Below are positions 18,087-29,697 of a stretch of 64,000 nucleotides of DNA, piece by piece. Position 1 is the first letter of the stretch. Each line of letters begins with the position of its first letter. Source of the DNA: Christiangramia gaetbulicola (GTDB lineage Bacteria; Bacteroidota; Bacteroidia; Flavobacteriales; Flavobacteriaceae); NCBI RefSeq assembly GCF_003054225.1, contig NZ_QBKQ01000001.1:930001-994000 (forward strand), given 5' to 3'. The position numbers and the translations under genes were made by a program. The notes below the pieces were generated by a model. The model made no database searches and had not been told where the DNA came from. It was given only the letters and a program-made list of their open reading frames with translations.

Positions 18087-19643
18087 CTAATCTTCCAGCA
18101 TTCCTGCTCTCTCAGCATCCCTTGGCTCTGGCCAGGTCATTTGCTCACCGGTTCTTCTGCTAACCGGAAGAACGATCTTATCCCTGGAAGTAGTTTCTTC
18201 ATCCTCACTGGCCATATAAGCAAGCACAGCCGTTAGAATCACATTATTCTTTACGTCATCAAAAACGATCTTATCATAAGTATCCCTGTTGGTGTGCCAG
18301 GTGTAGTTCCAGTAATCCCAGCTTAAAGAGCTTAAATTGAAAGCAGGAGCTCCCGCCGCTACGAAAGAAGCATAATCTGATCCTCCCCTTCCCGGAGTTC
18401 CCGGAAAATTAGTTTCTATATGCTGGCTAACATTCTCTGGTACCTCATATAACCAGCTTCCCAGGTAATCGTAAGAATTAAGAAATCCGTTTCCAGAGAT
18501 ATTAACTACTCTACCCGTTCCATTATCCTGGTTAAATACCGCCTGAACATTATTTACGATTTCAGGATTATCCTTTACAAAAGCTCTTGAACCATTTAAA
18601 CCCTGCTCTTCACTTCCCCAGTGCCCAACCAAAATGGTCCTTTTTGGATTTGGATATAATTTCTTAAGAATACGCATGGTCTCCATCATAACCAGGGTAC
18701 CCGTCCCGTTATCTGTTGCCCCGGTAGCGCCATCCCAGCTATCGAAATGTGCTGAAAGGATCACATACTCTTCAGGCTTTTCAGTTCCTTTGATCTCGGC
18801 GATGGTATTAAAAGTAGGTACTTCACCAAGTTCAGAAGATTCTGCTACCACCTTGATCTCTGGCTTATCGCCATATTCCGCAAGTCGGTATAACATCCCG
18901 TAGTCTTCCAGGGAAACATCTATCGTTGGAACTTCTTCAGTATATGCTGAAAATACTTTATTAACCCCAAAGCCTTTAGACCAGTAAGAGCTAATGATTC
19001 CTTCAGCACCGGCTTCTTCCAGTGCTTTTGGCAGTTCTCTTCTAGAAAGCCCGGTTTTTCTTAACCTTTCATCCCATAATTTTTCAAGGGAATCACGCTG
19101 AGTCTTCATTTTTTCAAATGACTCTTTAGTAGCCCATTCTTCCCAGTTATCATCTGGTCTTCCCGTAGGTTGCGGCATCGAGATCATTACGAATTTTCCT
19201 TTCACCGATTTCAGTTTTTCAACAAAATCGAGGGAATCTTTAGCTTCAGGAAGAATTACCACTTCAGCGGTAACACCTTTTTTCCCTGTTGAAGGGCTCC
19301 AGGCAAGCTGTCTTCCCGCAAGGCTTTGAATTCTAGGGGAGATCATATCGATGTGAGTAATACCTCTTTCCCAGCCTTTCCATTTTCCCCATTGTTCATT
19401 TCTGGCCGGTATTTCCCAGCTATTATATTTTTTCACGGCCCAGTCATGAGCATTCTTCATTTGTGGAGTTCCCACCAAACGTGGACCTACAACATCCAGC
19501 AATTCATGGGCAAGATGTTCTAATTGTGAATTATTTTCTGCTTCCTTTACGATCTTATCGATCATTTCTTCCCTGCTCTGGGCAGAAATTACTGCTGTAG
19601 ATAAAAAGAAGAGAATAAAAACCGAGAGTACTCTGTTTGTCAT
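18087..19643 (-). CDS. Secreted M28-family metallopeptidase
   Basis: 518 aa with a signal peptide (AVISAQ-SR). The two-zinc M28 catalytic domain is complete: AHFDSWDGATGATDNGTGT supplies His and bridging Asp, SEEQGLNGS the catalytic Glu pair, NQDNGTG an Asp, and WHTNRDTYDKI the C-terminal His. A PA-type insert lies before it (about 200-260). It is an aminopeptidase or carboxypeptidase acting in the periplasm or outside. It is divergent from the S9 peptidase gene, which suggests shared peptide use. Confidence 0.94.
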   Translation of the reverse strand: MTNRVLSVFILFFLSTAVISAQSREEMIDKIVKEAENNSQLEHLAHELLDVVGPRLVGTPQMKNAHDWAVKKYNSWEIPARNEQWGKWKGWERGITHIDMISPRIQSLAGRQLAWSPSTGKKGVTAEVVILPEAKDSLDFVEKLKSVKGKFVMISMPQPTGRPDDNWEEWATKESFEKMKTQRDSLEKLWDERLRKTGLSRRELPKALEEAGAEGIISSYWSKGFGVNKVFSAYTEEVPTIDVSLEDYGMLYRLAEYGDKPEIKVVAESSELGEVPTFNTIAEIKGTEKPEEYVILSAHFDSWDGATGATDNGTGTLVMMETMRILKKLYPNPKRTILVGHWGSEEQGLNGSRAFVKDNPEIVNNVQAVFNQDNGTGRVVNISGNGFLNSYDYLGSWLYEVPENVSQHIETNFPGTPGRGGSDYASFVAAGAPAFNLSSLSWDYWNYTWHTNRDTYDKIVFDDVKNNVILTAVLAYMASEDEETTSRDKIVLPVSRRTGEQMTWPEPRDAERAGMLED

Positions 19644-19798
19644 AAGTAAAAAGTTTTTGGGTTGATTTCAAGAGGTTACAATATCGTGCAATTTTGCCAA
19701 TACATGAAATAAGACCGCGGCAAGCTGATATAGTTTAAAATACGAGCGAAAATTAATTATCTTGGCAATCCTTAAATCTGAAAATTTAAAATAAGAAC

Positions 19799-22168
19799 AT
19801 GCCTAAAATTTTACATACCCTAACCTTCTTCCTGATCGCTAGCGCCATTAGTTATGGCCAGACCTCAGACCTGAGTGTTGAAAAAGTAATGCAGGATACA
19901 GACTGGATGGGAACTTTCCCAAGCTCTGTTAAGTGGGGTATCCACAGCGAGAACATTTATTTTGATTACAATCCAGACCGGAATCCTTCAGATTCTTTAT
20001 ACCGCATTAATATTAAGAATCCGGCGAAGATCCTGAGCGTTTCTGCAGAAGAAAAAAGGGAGATCATCCCTATATCTGGAGATTTCAATAAGTCCCGTTC
20101 TAAAACCATCTTCACAGAAAATGGTGATCTTTTTATTTATGACCTAAAGGCTAAAGAAAAAAGAGAATTACTGGATCTTTCTTTCTCCATCCAGGATGCG
20201 GAATTCATGGCAGATGACAGAAAGATCTCTTTCCAGGCAGAAGGCAACGCCTTTATTTACGACCTGGAAAATGGGAGTATAAAGCAGATCACTCATTTTA
20301 AAAAGGGATCTGAAAAGCAAAAGAAAGACAAGGATACCTCAGCTAAAGAAGATTGGCTGGAGAGCGAGAACCTGGAGCTACTCGAGGTTGTAAACCAACG
20401 CAAGGAAGAAAAAGAAAGTTCTGAAGCCTATCTAAAGTCCACAAAAGAAGATGAGGATTTTGTTTTCTACCTGCAGGGCAAGGAACTCAGGAATCTTGAA
20501 ATTTCGCCGAATGGGAATTTTGCCGGTTTCAGCCTTATTGAACGTAAACGCGGTAAAGAAACCGTGGTTCCGAACTATGTAGACGAAAGCGGTTATACCG
20601 TAGACCTTCCCGCTAGAAGTAAGGTCGGAGATATGGAATACACGGCAGAGCTTGCCTTATATGATCTTAGAAAAGATACGGTGTATATGATCGACTTTTC
20701 AGATTTGCCAGGAATCAAAGACCTGCCAGATTATACAGCCGACTATCCAGACAAAGACTGGGAAAAAGAAGAAAGAGAGATCATTCCTTCGAAGATCTAC
20801 TTTTCAGATAACGGCGAAAAAGCTGTGGTGAATTTAAGGTCTACCGATAACAAGGACCGCTGGATTGCGGCCATAGACCTGGAAAAAGGAACCCTGAGAT
20901 CTATCGAAAGACAAAGAGACGAAGCATGGCTGGCTGGACCCGGGATAGGATATACTTATTATGGAAATGCTACCATGGGCTGGTTGCCAGACAATAAGCA
21001 TATCTATTTCCAAAGTGAAGAATCTGGTTACTCTCATCTTTATGTACTAAATGTTGCCAGCGGAGAAAAAAAAGATCTTACCCCGGGAGATTTCGAGGTT
21101 TTTGACCCAATGATCTCCAACGATAAAAAGCACTGGTACTTTACTTCTTCTGAAGTGCACCCGGGAGAGAGACATTTCTACCGCATGCCGCTTATGGGAG
21201 GTAAGACTGAAAAACTTACCAGTATGACCGGTAAAAATGAAGTTAGCCTGTCGCCAGATGAAAAATATATGGCCATCACCTATTCTTATATGAATAGCCC
21301 GGAAGAATTATATTTGAAAAAGACCAGTTCAAATGCAGAACCTCAGCAATTAACCAGTGGACAATCTGAGGCTTTTTCAGCCTACGACTGGAGAGAACCA
21401 GAACTCATAAAATTTGAAGCTCGAGACGGTGCTATGGTGCCGGCAAGACTTTATGTTCCCGAAGAAAGCGTTAAGAACGACGCGGCAGTAGTATTTGTTC
21501 ACGGTGCGGGATATTTACAAAACGCCCATAAATGGTGGTCCAGCTACTTCAGAGAATATATGTTCCACAACCTGCTTACCGACCTTGGGTACACCGTGAT
21601 CGATATAGATTATCGCGGAAGCGCGGGTTATGGAAGAGACTGGCGAACCGGAATCTATCGCCATATGGGAGGTAAGGACCTTACCGACCAGGTAGACGGA
21701 GTAAAATATCTTATTGAAAACCATGATATCGATCCCGAAAAAGTGGGAATCTATGGTGGAAGTTATGGCGGTTTCATTACCCTTATGGCGATGTTCACTG
21801 AAGCAGATACCTTCAAGGCCGGGGCTGCCCTGAGGTCGGTGACAGACTGGGCGCATTACAACCATGGTTATACTTCAAATATCCTGAATGAACCTTCTAA
21901 AGATCCCATCGCCTATCGCAGGTCTTCCCCTATCTATTTTGCTGAAGGTCTTCAGGGAGATCTTTTGATCGCCCACGGAATGGTAGACACCAATGTACAT
22001 TTTCAGGATGTGGTGAGACTGGCCCAAAGGCTTATAGAATTGGGGAAAGAAGACTGGGAAATGGCCGTTTTCCCGGTAGAAGGACATGGTTTTGTAGAAC
22101 CTAGCAGCTGGACCGATGAATACCGCAGGATCCTGGAATTGTTTAACGAAAATTTACTGGAAGAATGA
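19799..22168 (+). CDS. S9-family (prolyl oligopeptidase/DPP-type) serine peptidase
   Basis: 789 aa with a signal peptide (AISYGQ-TS). The N-terminal part is beta-propeller-like with an EK-rich insert around 175-220. The C-terminal alpha/beta hydrolase domain has nucleophile Ser655 (GGSYGG), Asp730 (GMVDTN) and His763 (EGHGF). It cleaves short peptides in the periplasm, exact specificity unknown. Its stop overlaps the start of the aminotransferase gene by 4 bases, so the pair is one transcript. Confidence 0.94.
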   Translation: MPKILHTLTFFLIASAISYGQTSDLSVEKVMQDTDWMGTFPSSVKWGIHSENIYFDYNPDRNPSDSLYRINIKNPAKILSVSAEEKREIIPISGDFNKSRSKTIFTENGDLFIYDLKAKEKRELLDLSFSIQDAEFMADDRKISFQAEGNAFIYDLENGSIKQITHFKKGSEKQKKDKDTSAKEDWLESENLELLEVVNQRKEEKESSEAYLKSTKEDEDFVFYLQGKELRNLEISPNGNFAGFSLIERKRGKETVVPNYVDESGYTVDLPARSKVGDMEYTAELALYDLRKDTVYMIDFSDLPGIKDLPDYTADYPDKDWEKEEREIIPSKIYFSDNGEKAVVNLRSTDNKDRWIAAIDLEKGTLRSIERQRDEAWLAGPGIGYTYYGNATMGWLPDNKHIYFQSEESGYSHLYVLNVASGEKKDLTPGDFEVFDPMISNDKKHWYFTSSEVHPGERHFYRMPLMGGKTEKLTSMTGKNEVSLSPDEKYMAITYSYMNSPEELYLKKTSSNAEPQQLTSGQSEAFSAYDWREPELIKFEARDGAMVPARLYVPEESVKNDAAVVFVHGAGYLQNAHKWWSSYFREYMFHNLLTDLGYTVIDIDYRGSAGYGRDWRTGIYRHMGGKDLTDQVDGVKYLIENHDIDPEKVGIYGGSYGGFITLMAMFTEADTFKAGAALRSVTDWAHYNHGYTSNILNEPSKDPIAYRRSSPIYFAEGLQGDLLIAHGMVDTNVHFQDVVRLAQRLIELGKEDWEMAVFPVEGHGFVEPSSWTDEYRRILELFNENLLEE

Positions 22169-23391
22169 TGGATATCGAATATGTACGGGAACAGTTCCCG
22201 GCGCTTAGCAGAGATTTTATCTTTATGGATAATGCCGGTGGCTCCCAGGTTCTGAAAAAGGTCATTGAGCGCATTAGCGGTTACCTGGTACATCATAATG
22301 TACAATTAGGAGCTTCTTATAAAGTTTCAGCAGAAGCAGGTGGGAAATTAAAGTACGCCACTTCCAGAATTGCCGAGCTGGTGAATGCATCAAGAGACGA
22401 AGAGGTAGTGATAGGTTCCTCGACCACCATGTTGCAAAGGATCCTGAGCCTTACCATTAGTAGCCAATGGAAAAAAGGAGACGAGGTGATCGTGACCGAT
22501 ACAGACCATGAAGCAAATGTATCCCCATGGATGGACCTTCAGGAAAAAGGAATCAAAGTAAAGACCTGGCAGGTAAACAAAGAAACCCTGGAACTAGAAA
22601 TCTCAGACCTTCAGAAGTTAATGACCGAAAGAACGAAACTGGTCGCAGTTACCCATGCGTCTAACGTCCTGGGAACGATAAATCCTATCAAAAAGATCAC
22701 GCAAGCGGTTCACGAGGCCGGCGCCCTTATCTGCGTTGATGGTGTGGCTTACGCCCCACATAGAAAGGTAGATGTTAAGGACCTGGATGCAGATTTCTAT
22801 ACTTTCAGCTGGTATAAGACCTTTGGTCCCCACCTGGCCGTGATGTATGGGAAGTATGAAGAACTGGCGAAACTGGATAGCATTAACCATTATTTCATAG
22901 GTAAAGAGAGCGTACCCTATAAGCTGCAACCAGGAAATTTCAATTTTGAGCTTACCTATAGCACGCTTGGTATTATCGAATATTATGATGAAATATTCCG
23001 GCATCATTTTGGAGCTGAAAAGGCCAGTTACCAGGAAAGACTTACCAGGACATTCGAGCTTATTGCTTCCCATGAGGAAAAACTTGCTACGCTGCTTTTA
23101 GATTATCTCAATAGCGTTCCAGAGGTCAGGATCATTGGAATTTCAGAAGCTGATAGATCTAAAAGGGTACCAACCATTTCATTTGTTCATGAGAAGTTTA
23201 AAAGTGAAGAGATCGTGGAAAAAGTGGATGGTCACAGGATCGGGATTAGATTTGGAGATTTCTACGCCAAAAAATTAATTCAGGCTTTAGATCTTGAAGA
23301 AAAGAATGGCGTGGTAAGGGTAAGCCTGGTGCATTATAATACTACTGAAGAGGTTAGAAAATTGATCGGTGTATTTAAAGGAATATTTTAG
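22165..23391 (+). CDS. Class V aminotransferase / cysteine desulfurase-like enzyme
   Basis: 408 aa, cytosolic PLP enzyme. SWYKTFGPH places the PLP lysine at Lys218, and VDGVAYAPHRKVDV carries the cofactor-binding Asp. It resembles the cysteine-desulfurase-like subfamily but is not in a suf or isc cluster. Coupling to a secreted peptidase suggests a role in amino-acid breakdown such as Cys or selenocysteine (inference). It starts within the stop region of the S9 gene and ends one base from the convergent barrel gene. Confidence 0.85.
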   Translation: MMDIEYVREQFPALSRDFIFMDNAGGSQVLKKVIERISGYLVHHNVQLGASYKVSAEAGGKLKYATSRIAELVNASRDEEVVIGSSTTMLQRILSLTISSQWKKGDEVIVTDTDHEANVSPWMDLQEKGIKVKTWQVNKETLELEISDLQKLMTERTKLVAVTHASNVLGTINPIKKITQAVHEAGALICVDGVAYAPHRKVDVKDLDADFYTFSWYKTFGPHLAVMYGKYEELAKLDSINHYFIGKESVPYKLQPGNFNFELTYSTLGIIEYYDEIFRHHFGAEKASYQERLTRTFELIASHEEKLATLLLDYLNSVPEVRIIGISEADRSKRVPTISFVHEKFKSEEIVEKVDGHRIGIRFGDFYAKKLIQALDLEEKNGVVRVSLVHYNTTEEVRKLIGVFKGIF

Positions 23392-23392
23392 A

Positions 23393-24001
23393 CTAACGGT
23401 AACGCCAAAAAACACGGTTAAAAGGAACTTTGACCCCGAAATAAACCGCAGTTCTGCGCACCTGATCTTTCACCACCTCGAATAATTCGGCCTGAGCTCC
23501 CAGTTCAAAAGTGATTTTGTTCCTTATCCTGTAAGAGGTTGTTAACTTTACCGGCATGGTGATAACCCGAACGTCTTCTTCTTTTACGCTGGAGCCATAA
23601 TCTGGTGATTCCTGTATGAACGAAGCTCCAATTCCACCTCCAAAATACCAGTTTTCGATCTGCCTGAAAGGATCAAAATTCACATAAGGCATGAAGGTTA
23701 GAGAGTTGTAGTAATTATCGGTCTGTAATTCTGAAGAAGTGGTCTTCTGGTAAAAAAGCTCTGCTCCCAGCCCCGTTTTTGGCCACAAATAATAGATGAA
23801 ATATACTCCCGCACCAAAATTCGGTTCAAAACCAGACATTGAGAATCCTTTACCATCACCGTTACCAAATACATCATCTGCCACATATAAGGAGGTATGC
23901 TCATAATTGAGCATGGGGCCTATCTCATAATCTCTGTAACGCTGACTGTAACTGTGAATGGAAAAAAGGATGATCAGGAGGAAAAATAATTTCTTAATCA
24001 T
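23393..24001 (-). CDS. Small outer-membrane beta-barrel protein
   Basis: 202 aa with a signal peptide (SIHSYSQ-RY). Alternating strands with GAGVYFIYYLWP, WYFGGGIGASF and a final KVPFNRVFWRYR fit an OmpW/OprF-type small barrel. No exact family is recognised. Its stop lies one base from the convergent aminotransferase stop. Confidence 0.7.
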   Translation of the reverse strand: MIKKLFFLLIILFSIHSYSQRYRDYEIGPMLNYEHTSLYVADDVFGNGDGKGFSMSGFEPNFGAGVYFIYYLWPKTGLGAELFYQKTTSSELQTDNYYNSLTFMPYVNFDPFRQIENWYFGGGIGASFIQESPDYGSSVKEEDVRVITMPVKLTTSYRIRNKITFELGAQAELFEVVKDQVRRTAVYFGVKVPFNRVFWRYR

Positions 24002-24057
24002 AGACCAGTTTCCTTTCAGTTTGAAAAAGCTTGAGCTTATTTGTCTCGAAATTAAAT

Positions 24058-24104
24058 AATAAGCCTGAATCTGTCAAGTTTATATTGGCAGATTCAGGCT
24101 TATT
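24058..24104 (-). terminator. Terminator after the GH97 gene
   Basis: A perfect 16-bp stem (AATAAGCCTGAATCTG / CAGATTCAGGCTTATT) with a 15-nt loop begins 6 bases past the GH97 stop. On the minus strand it is followed by T-rich sequence. Confidence 0.8.
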
Positions 24105-24109
24105 AATTT

Positions 24110-26281
<2,172 letters not shown>

Positions 26282-26319
26282 TTAGCCCGACCGGGTTATT
26301 CTTATAAAATTAAATTGTT

Positions 26320-27462
26320 TTAGCCTATCGCCTGTTTAAGATCTGCGATCAGGTCTTCTTCATCTTCCACTCCTACACTGAGTCTAATTAATGAATCTAC
26401 GACCCCGATCTTTTCTCTTTCATCTTTAGGAATAGATGCATGGGTCATGCTTGCAGGGTGGCCAGCAAGAGATTCCACTCCACCTAGTGATTCAGCCAGG
26501 GTGAAAACTTTAAGTTTTTCAACAATGCTGGTAGCACTCTGCAGGGTATTTTCTTTAGTGGTAAAAGAGATCATTCCGCCAAAACCTGACATCTGCTTTT
26601 TGACAATATCGTGGTTTGGATGATCTTCGAATCCCGGCCAGTAAACCTTATCGATCTTTGGATTTGCTCTAAGAAACATGGCCACAGCCTCACCATTTTC
26701 GCAATGACGCTGCATTCTAAGGTGAAGGGTTTTTATACCTCGCAATACTAGGAAACTGTCCATAGGACCACAAATAGCTCCGCTTGCATTCTGGATAAAA
26801 TAGAGCTTATCTGCCAGCTCCTTATCCTTTACCACAAGACCTCCCATAACTATATCACTGTGCCCACCCAGGTATTTGGTAGCGCTATGCATAATAATAT
26901 CTGCACCGAGCTCCAGGGGCTGTTGCAGGTATGGCGTTGCAAAAGTATTATCTACCGCCAGTAAAAGCTCATGTTTTTTAGCAACCCTGGAAACCGCTTC
27001 AATATCGATAATATTCATCATCGGGTTTGTGGGTGTCTCTACCCAGATTAGCTTCGTGTTCTTATTAATATACTCCTCGATACGATCTGCATTCTGCATC
27101 CCTACAAAATGGAATTTTATACCCAGACCTTCAAAGATCTTAGTGAATAGCCTGTAGGTTCCACCGTAAAGATCATTGGTGGAAATTATCTCATCACCAG
27201 GTTTAAATAGTTTTAAGACCGCGTCTATAGCTGCAAGTCCCGAACCAAAAGCAAGTCCGAAATTTCCATTTTCCAGGCTGGCCAGAGATTTCTCCAAAGC
27301 AGACCTTGTTGGATTAGCACTTCTAGAATATTCAAACCCCTTATGTCCTCCCGGCGTACTTTGAGAATAGGTACTCGTTTGATAGATGGGAGGCATCACC
27401 GATCCGTATGCCGGATCTGTATTTTCCTGGCCACCATGTATGGTCTTCGTATTGAATTTCAT
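26320..27462 (-). CDS. metB: Cystathionine gamma-synthase-like PLP enzyme
   Basis: 380 aa, a full-length Cys/Met-metabolism PLP enzyme. Motifs are YSRSANPTR, YGGTYRLF, ETPTNP and the PLP lysine Lys196 in HSATKYLGGHSD. It could be cystathionine gamma-synthase or gamma-lyase; the sequence does not separate them with certainty. It has a good promoter and a nested-hairpin 5' leader, consistent with regulation of methionine metabolism. Confidence 0.88.
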   Translation of the reverse strand: MKFNTKTIHGGQENTDPAYGSVMPPIYQTSTYSQSTPGGHKGFEYSRSANPTRSALEKSLASLENGNFGLAFGSGLAAIDAVLKLFKPGDEIISTNDLYGGTYRLFTKIFEGLGIKFHFVGMQNADRIEEYINKNTKLIWVETPTNPMMNIIDIEAVSRVAKKHELLLAVDNTFATPYLQQPLELGADIIMHSATKYLGGHSDIVMGGLVVKDKELADKLYFIQNASGAICGPMDSFLVLRGIKTLHLRMQRHCENGEAVAMFLRANPKIDKVYWPGFEDHPNHDIVKKQMSGFGGMISFTTKENTLQSATSIVEKLKVFTLAESLGGVESLAGHPASMTHASIPKDEREKIGVVDSLIRLSVGVEDEEDLIADLKQAIG

Positions 27463-27482
27463 TATTTGATAATTAAAAGGTT

Positions 27483-27552
27483 TCGATCTTTCGTATAAAG
27501 ACTGAGAAGAATAAAGGCATCTGTGACAGATTTATCAGTCTGAAAAAATCGA
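27483..27552 (-). promoter_or_regulatory. Structured 5' leader of metB
   Basis: Three nested stems in the untranslated leader: TCGAT/ATCGA (27483-27487 with 27548-27552), AGACTGA/TCAGTCT (27499-27505 with 27535-27541) and ATCTG/CAGAT with a 3-nt loop (27519-27531). It sits between the putative promoter and the metB start. It may be a cis-acting regulator; no known riboswitch class is recognised. Confidence 0.45.
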
Positions 27553-27556
27553 AAAA

Positions 27557-27587
27557 CAAATGTAGTGAGCCTGTTGGGCAATCACAA
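27557..27587 (-). promoter_or_regulatory. Putative metB promoter
   Basis: On the minus strand TTG (27587-27585), a 20-base spacer and TACATTTG (27564-27557), matching the Bacteroidota sigma-A consensus TTG-N17-23-TAnnTTTG. Transcription would start near 27550, giving a leader of about 90 nt. Confidence 0.55.
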
Positions 27588-27629
27588 AATTGCCTTTACC
27601 TTTATCGCTTTATTTAACACCTATTTATC

Positions 27630-28406
27630 GTGAAAAGATTTTTTGCCGCCTGTTTACTGGTATTCCTTAGTATTTCCTGTGCCGATGATAAAAAAGAAGA
27701 AGAAAAAGACACGATAAAAGCCCTCTCTTTTTCCTCGAAAACCATCGAAAAAAGCCTTAATGATTGTCTTCCAGAAAATGGAGAATGCACCTTCATTTCC
27801 CTGAACTTCCCTGTTGCAGAAAATGGAAAGGGCGAAGCCGAAAAGATCAATAAGCAGATCGAGAATTTTATCGTAAAAACAGTTGATTTCCAGGATGAAG
27901 GTAGTGTTGAAAAACCAGAAGAACTGGTAGAAAATTTTATCAAGGACTATAAAGAGACCGCCAGTGATTTTCCTGAATATGAACTGCCTTGGGAGGCTAC
28001 GGTTGTTGGAAAAGTGAATTACAGGTCTCCTTCTGTGATATCCGTAAAATTCAATACCGATATGTTCACAGGAGGAGCACATGGTTATCGCAGCACCAAT
28101 TACTTGAATTTCGATCCGGAAACCGGGAAAATATTAAATGCTGAAGACCTCTTTAATTCAGAATTCATGGCTTTCGCTGAAGAAGACTTCAGGAAGAAAA
28201 ATGATATTCCGCTTGAAGAGAATATTAACAGCACCGGGATGTTCTTTGAAAATGATGAATTTCATTTACCTAAAAACATTGGTGTTACCAGAAACAGTAT
28301 TATCCTGCACTATAACGCTTATGATATCGCGCCATATTCCGCAGGAGATTTTGTATTGAAATATCCACGAACTGATATACAGCAGTTTTTAAAGTTGAAG
28401 AAATAA
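27630..28406 (+). CDS. DUF3298/RsiV-like lipoprotein
   Basis: 258 aa starting at GTG. The lipobox is LSISC-AD (Cys17). The body shows VNYRSPSVISVKFNTDMFTGGAHG and DLFNSE, features of the DUF4163/DUF3298 pair found in RsiV-type proteins. In Bacillus RsiV these domains bind lysozyme; here there is no transmembrane anti-sigma part and no sigma-factor gene nearby, so function is open. Confidence 0.82.
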   Translation: MKRFFAACLLVFLSISCADDKKEEEKDTIKALSFSSKTIEKSLNDCLPENGECTFISLNFPVAENGKGEAEKINKQIENFIVKTVDFQDEGSVEKPEELVENFIKDYKETASDFPEYELPWEATVVGKVNYRSPSVISVKFNTDMFTGGAHGYRSTNYLNFDPETGKILNAEDLFNSEFMAFAEEDFRKKNDIPLEENINSTGMFFENDEFHLPKNIGVTRNSIILHYNAYDIAPYSAGDFVLKYPRTDIQQFLKLKK

Positions 28407-28439
28407 GCATTAAATTTTCAAAATTTAAGACCAAAGAGT

Positions 28440-28793
28440 ATGAAAAAAATATATCACCTTTCAACCTGCGATACTTGTAAAAGGATCATCAAGGAACTTG
28501 ATCTGCCAGATTCATTCATATTTCAGGATATTAAAACCGAGGAGATCACCGAAGCTCAGCTTGAAGAAATGAAAGAGCTTTCTGGAAGTTATGAATCTCT
28601 TTTCAGCAAAAGAGCGAGGTTATATAAGGAAAGAGATCTAAAAAATAAGGATCTGATAGAAGAGGATTTCAAGAAACTCATTCTTGAGCATTATACTTTT
28701 TTGAAAAGGCCCGTCATCATTAACGAAGAGCAGATCTTTGTTGGAAATTCCAAGAAGAATGTTGCTGCCGCGAAAGAATCTGTTCATGGATAA
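28440..28793 (+). CDS. ArsC/Spx-family thioredoxin-fold protein
   Basis: 117 aa. The N-terminal STCDTCKR gives a CxxC site, and KRPVIINEEQIFVG is the conserved ArsC/Spx segment with the family Arg. The family contains arsenate reductases and redox regulators; without ars genes nearby arsenate reduction is unproven. It overlaps the DMT transporter start by 8 bases. Confidence 0.85.
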   Translation: MKKIYHLSTCDTCKRIIKELDLPDSFIFQDIKTEEITEAQLEEMKELSGSYESLFSKRARLYKERDLKNKDLIEEDFKKLILEHYTFLKRPVIINEEQIFVGNSKKNVAAAKESVHG

Positions 28794-29685
28794 AAGCCGG
28801 CTTTTGGCTATCCTGGCCGCCTTTCTTGCCAGTGCTATCTACGGGGTTAACCATACGATAGCAAAAGGACTGATGCCCCTTTATATAGAGCCTTTCGGTT
28901 TTATACTTTTAAGGGTTACCGGCGCGGCTATACTTTTCTGGATCATTAGCCTGTTTGCGCCGAAGGAGAAGATCGCAACTTCAGACTGGCCAAGAATACT
29001 AGGGTGTGCGGTGTTCGGCATGGTATTGAACATGCTGTTCTTTTTTAAAGGTCTCAGCCTTTCCACACCTATTAACAGTTCGGTCATTATCACGCTTTCT
29101 CCGGTAATGGTCCTAATCCTTGCATCTATTCTTATCAAGGAGCGTATCACCTTACTCAAGACCCTTGGCATCATAGTAGGAATGGCGGGAGCCCTTGTCC
29201 TGGTAATCTTTAGCAAAGGCGAAAATTTCAACGCGCCCAATATTCCCCTGGGAAATGTATTGTTTATAGTCAATGCCTTTTCTTATGGCTTATACCTAAT
29301 CCTGGTAAAACCGCTTACTAAAAAATATCACGCATTCACCCTGATGAAGTGGCTCTTCTTTATTGCCATTTTTATTAATCTGCCGATGACCTATTCTGAA
29401 TTTGTAGCTGTAGACTGGGCTAACCTGCCTTTTGATGCTATCTGGAAAATGGGATTTGTCGTGCTGGGGACCACTTTCATGACCTATTTACTGAATATCT
29501 ACGCCCTGAAGCAGCTCTCCCCTTCTACGATAAGCGCCTTTATTTATTTACAACCCCTAATCGCAATTAGCTTCGCCATATCTGTAGGTGCAGATAAACT
29601 TACCTGGGTTAAAGGTATCGCCGCCGCTCTGGTGTTTATCGGGGTTTATATGGTAAGCGCAAAAAAGACTAAGGTAAAGTCATAA
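28786..29685 (+). CDS. DMT-superfamily (EamA) exporter
   Basis: 299 aa from the ATG at 28786, within the end of the ArsC-like gene; an upstream in-frame start at 28738 would add soluble residues before the first helix. About ten transmembrane helices form two EamA halves, with a conserved INSSVIITLSPVMVLILA segment at the end of the first half. It is probably a metabolite or amino-acid exporter, substrate unknown. Confidence 0.9.
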   Translation: MDKSRLLAILAAFLASAIYGVNHTIAKGLMPLYIEPFGFILLRVTGAAILFWIISLFAPKEKIATSDWPRILGCAVFGMVLNMLFFFKGLSLSTPINSSVIITLSPVMVLILASILIKERITLLKTLGIIVGMAGALVLVIFSKGENFNAPNIPLGNVLFIVNAFSYGLYLILVKPLTKKYHAFTLMKWLFFIAIFINLPMTYSEFVAVDWANLPFDAIWKMGFVVLGTTFMTYLLNIYALKQLSPSTISAFIYLQPLIAISFAISVGADKLTWVKGIAAALVFIGVYMVSAKKTKVKS

Positions 29686-29697
29686 CCAAATTTATCT

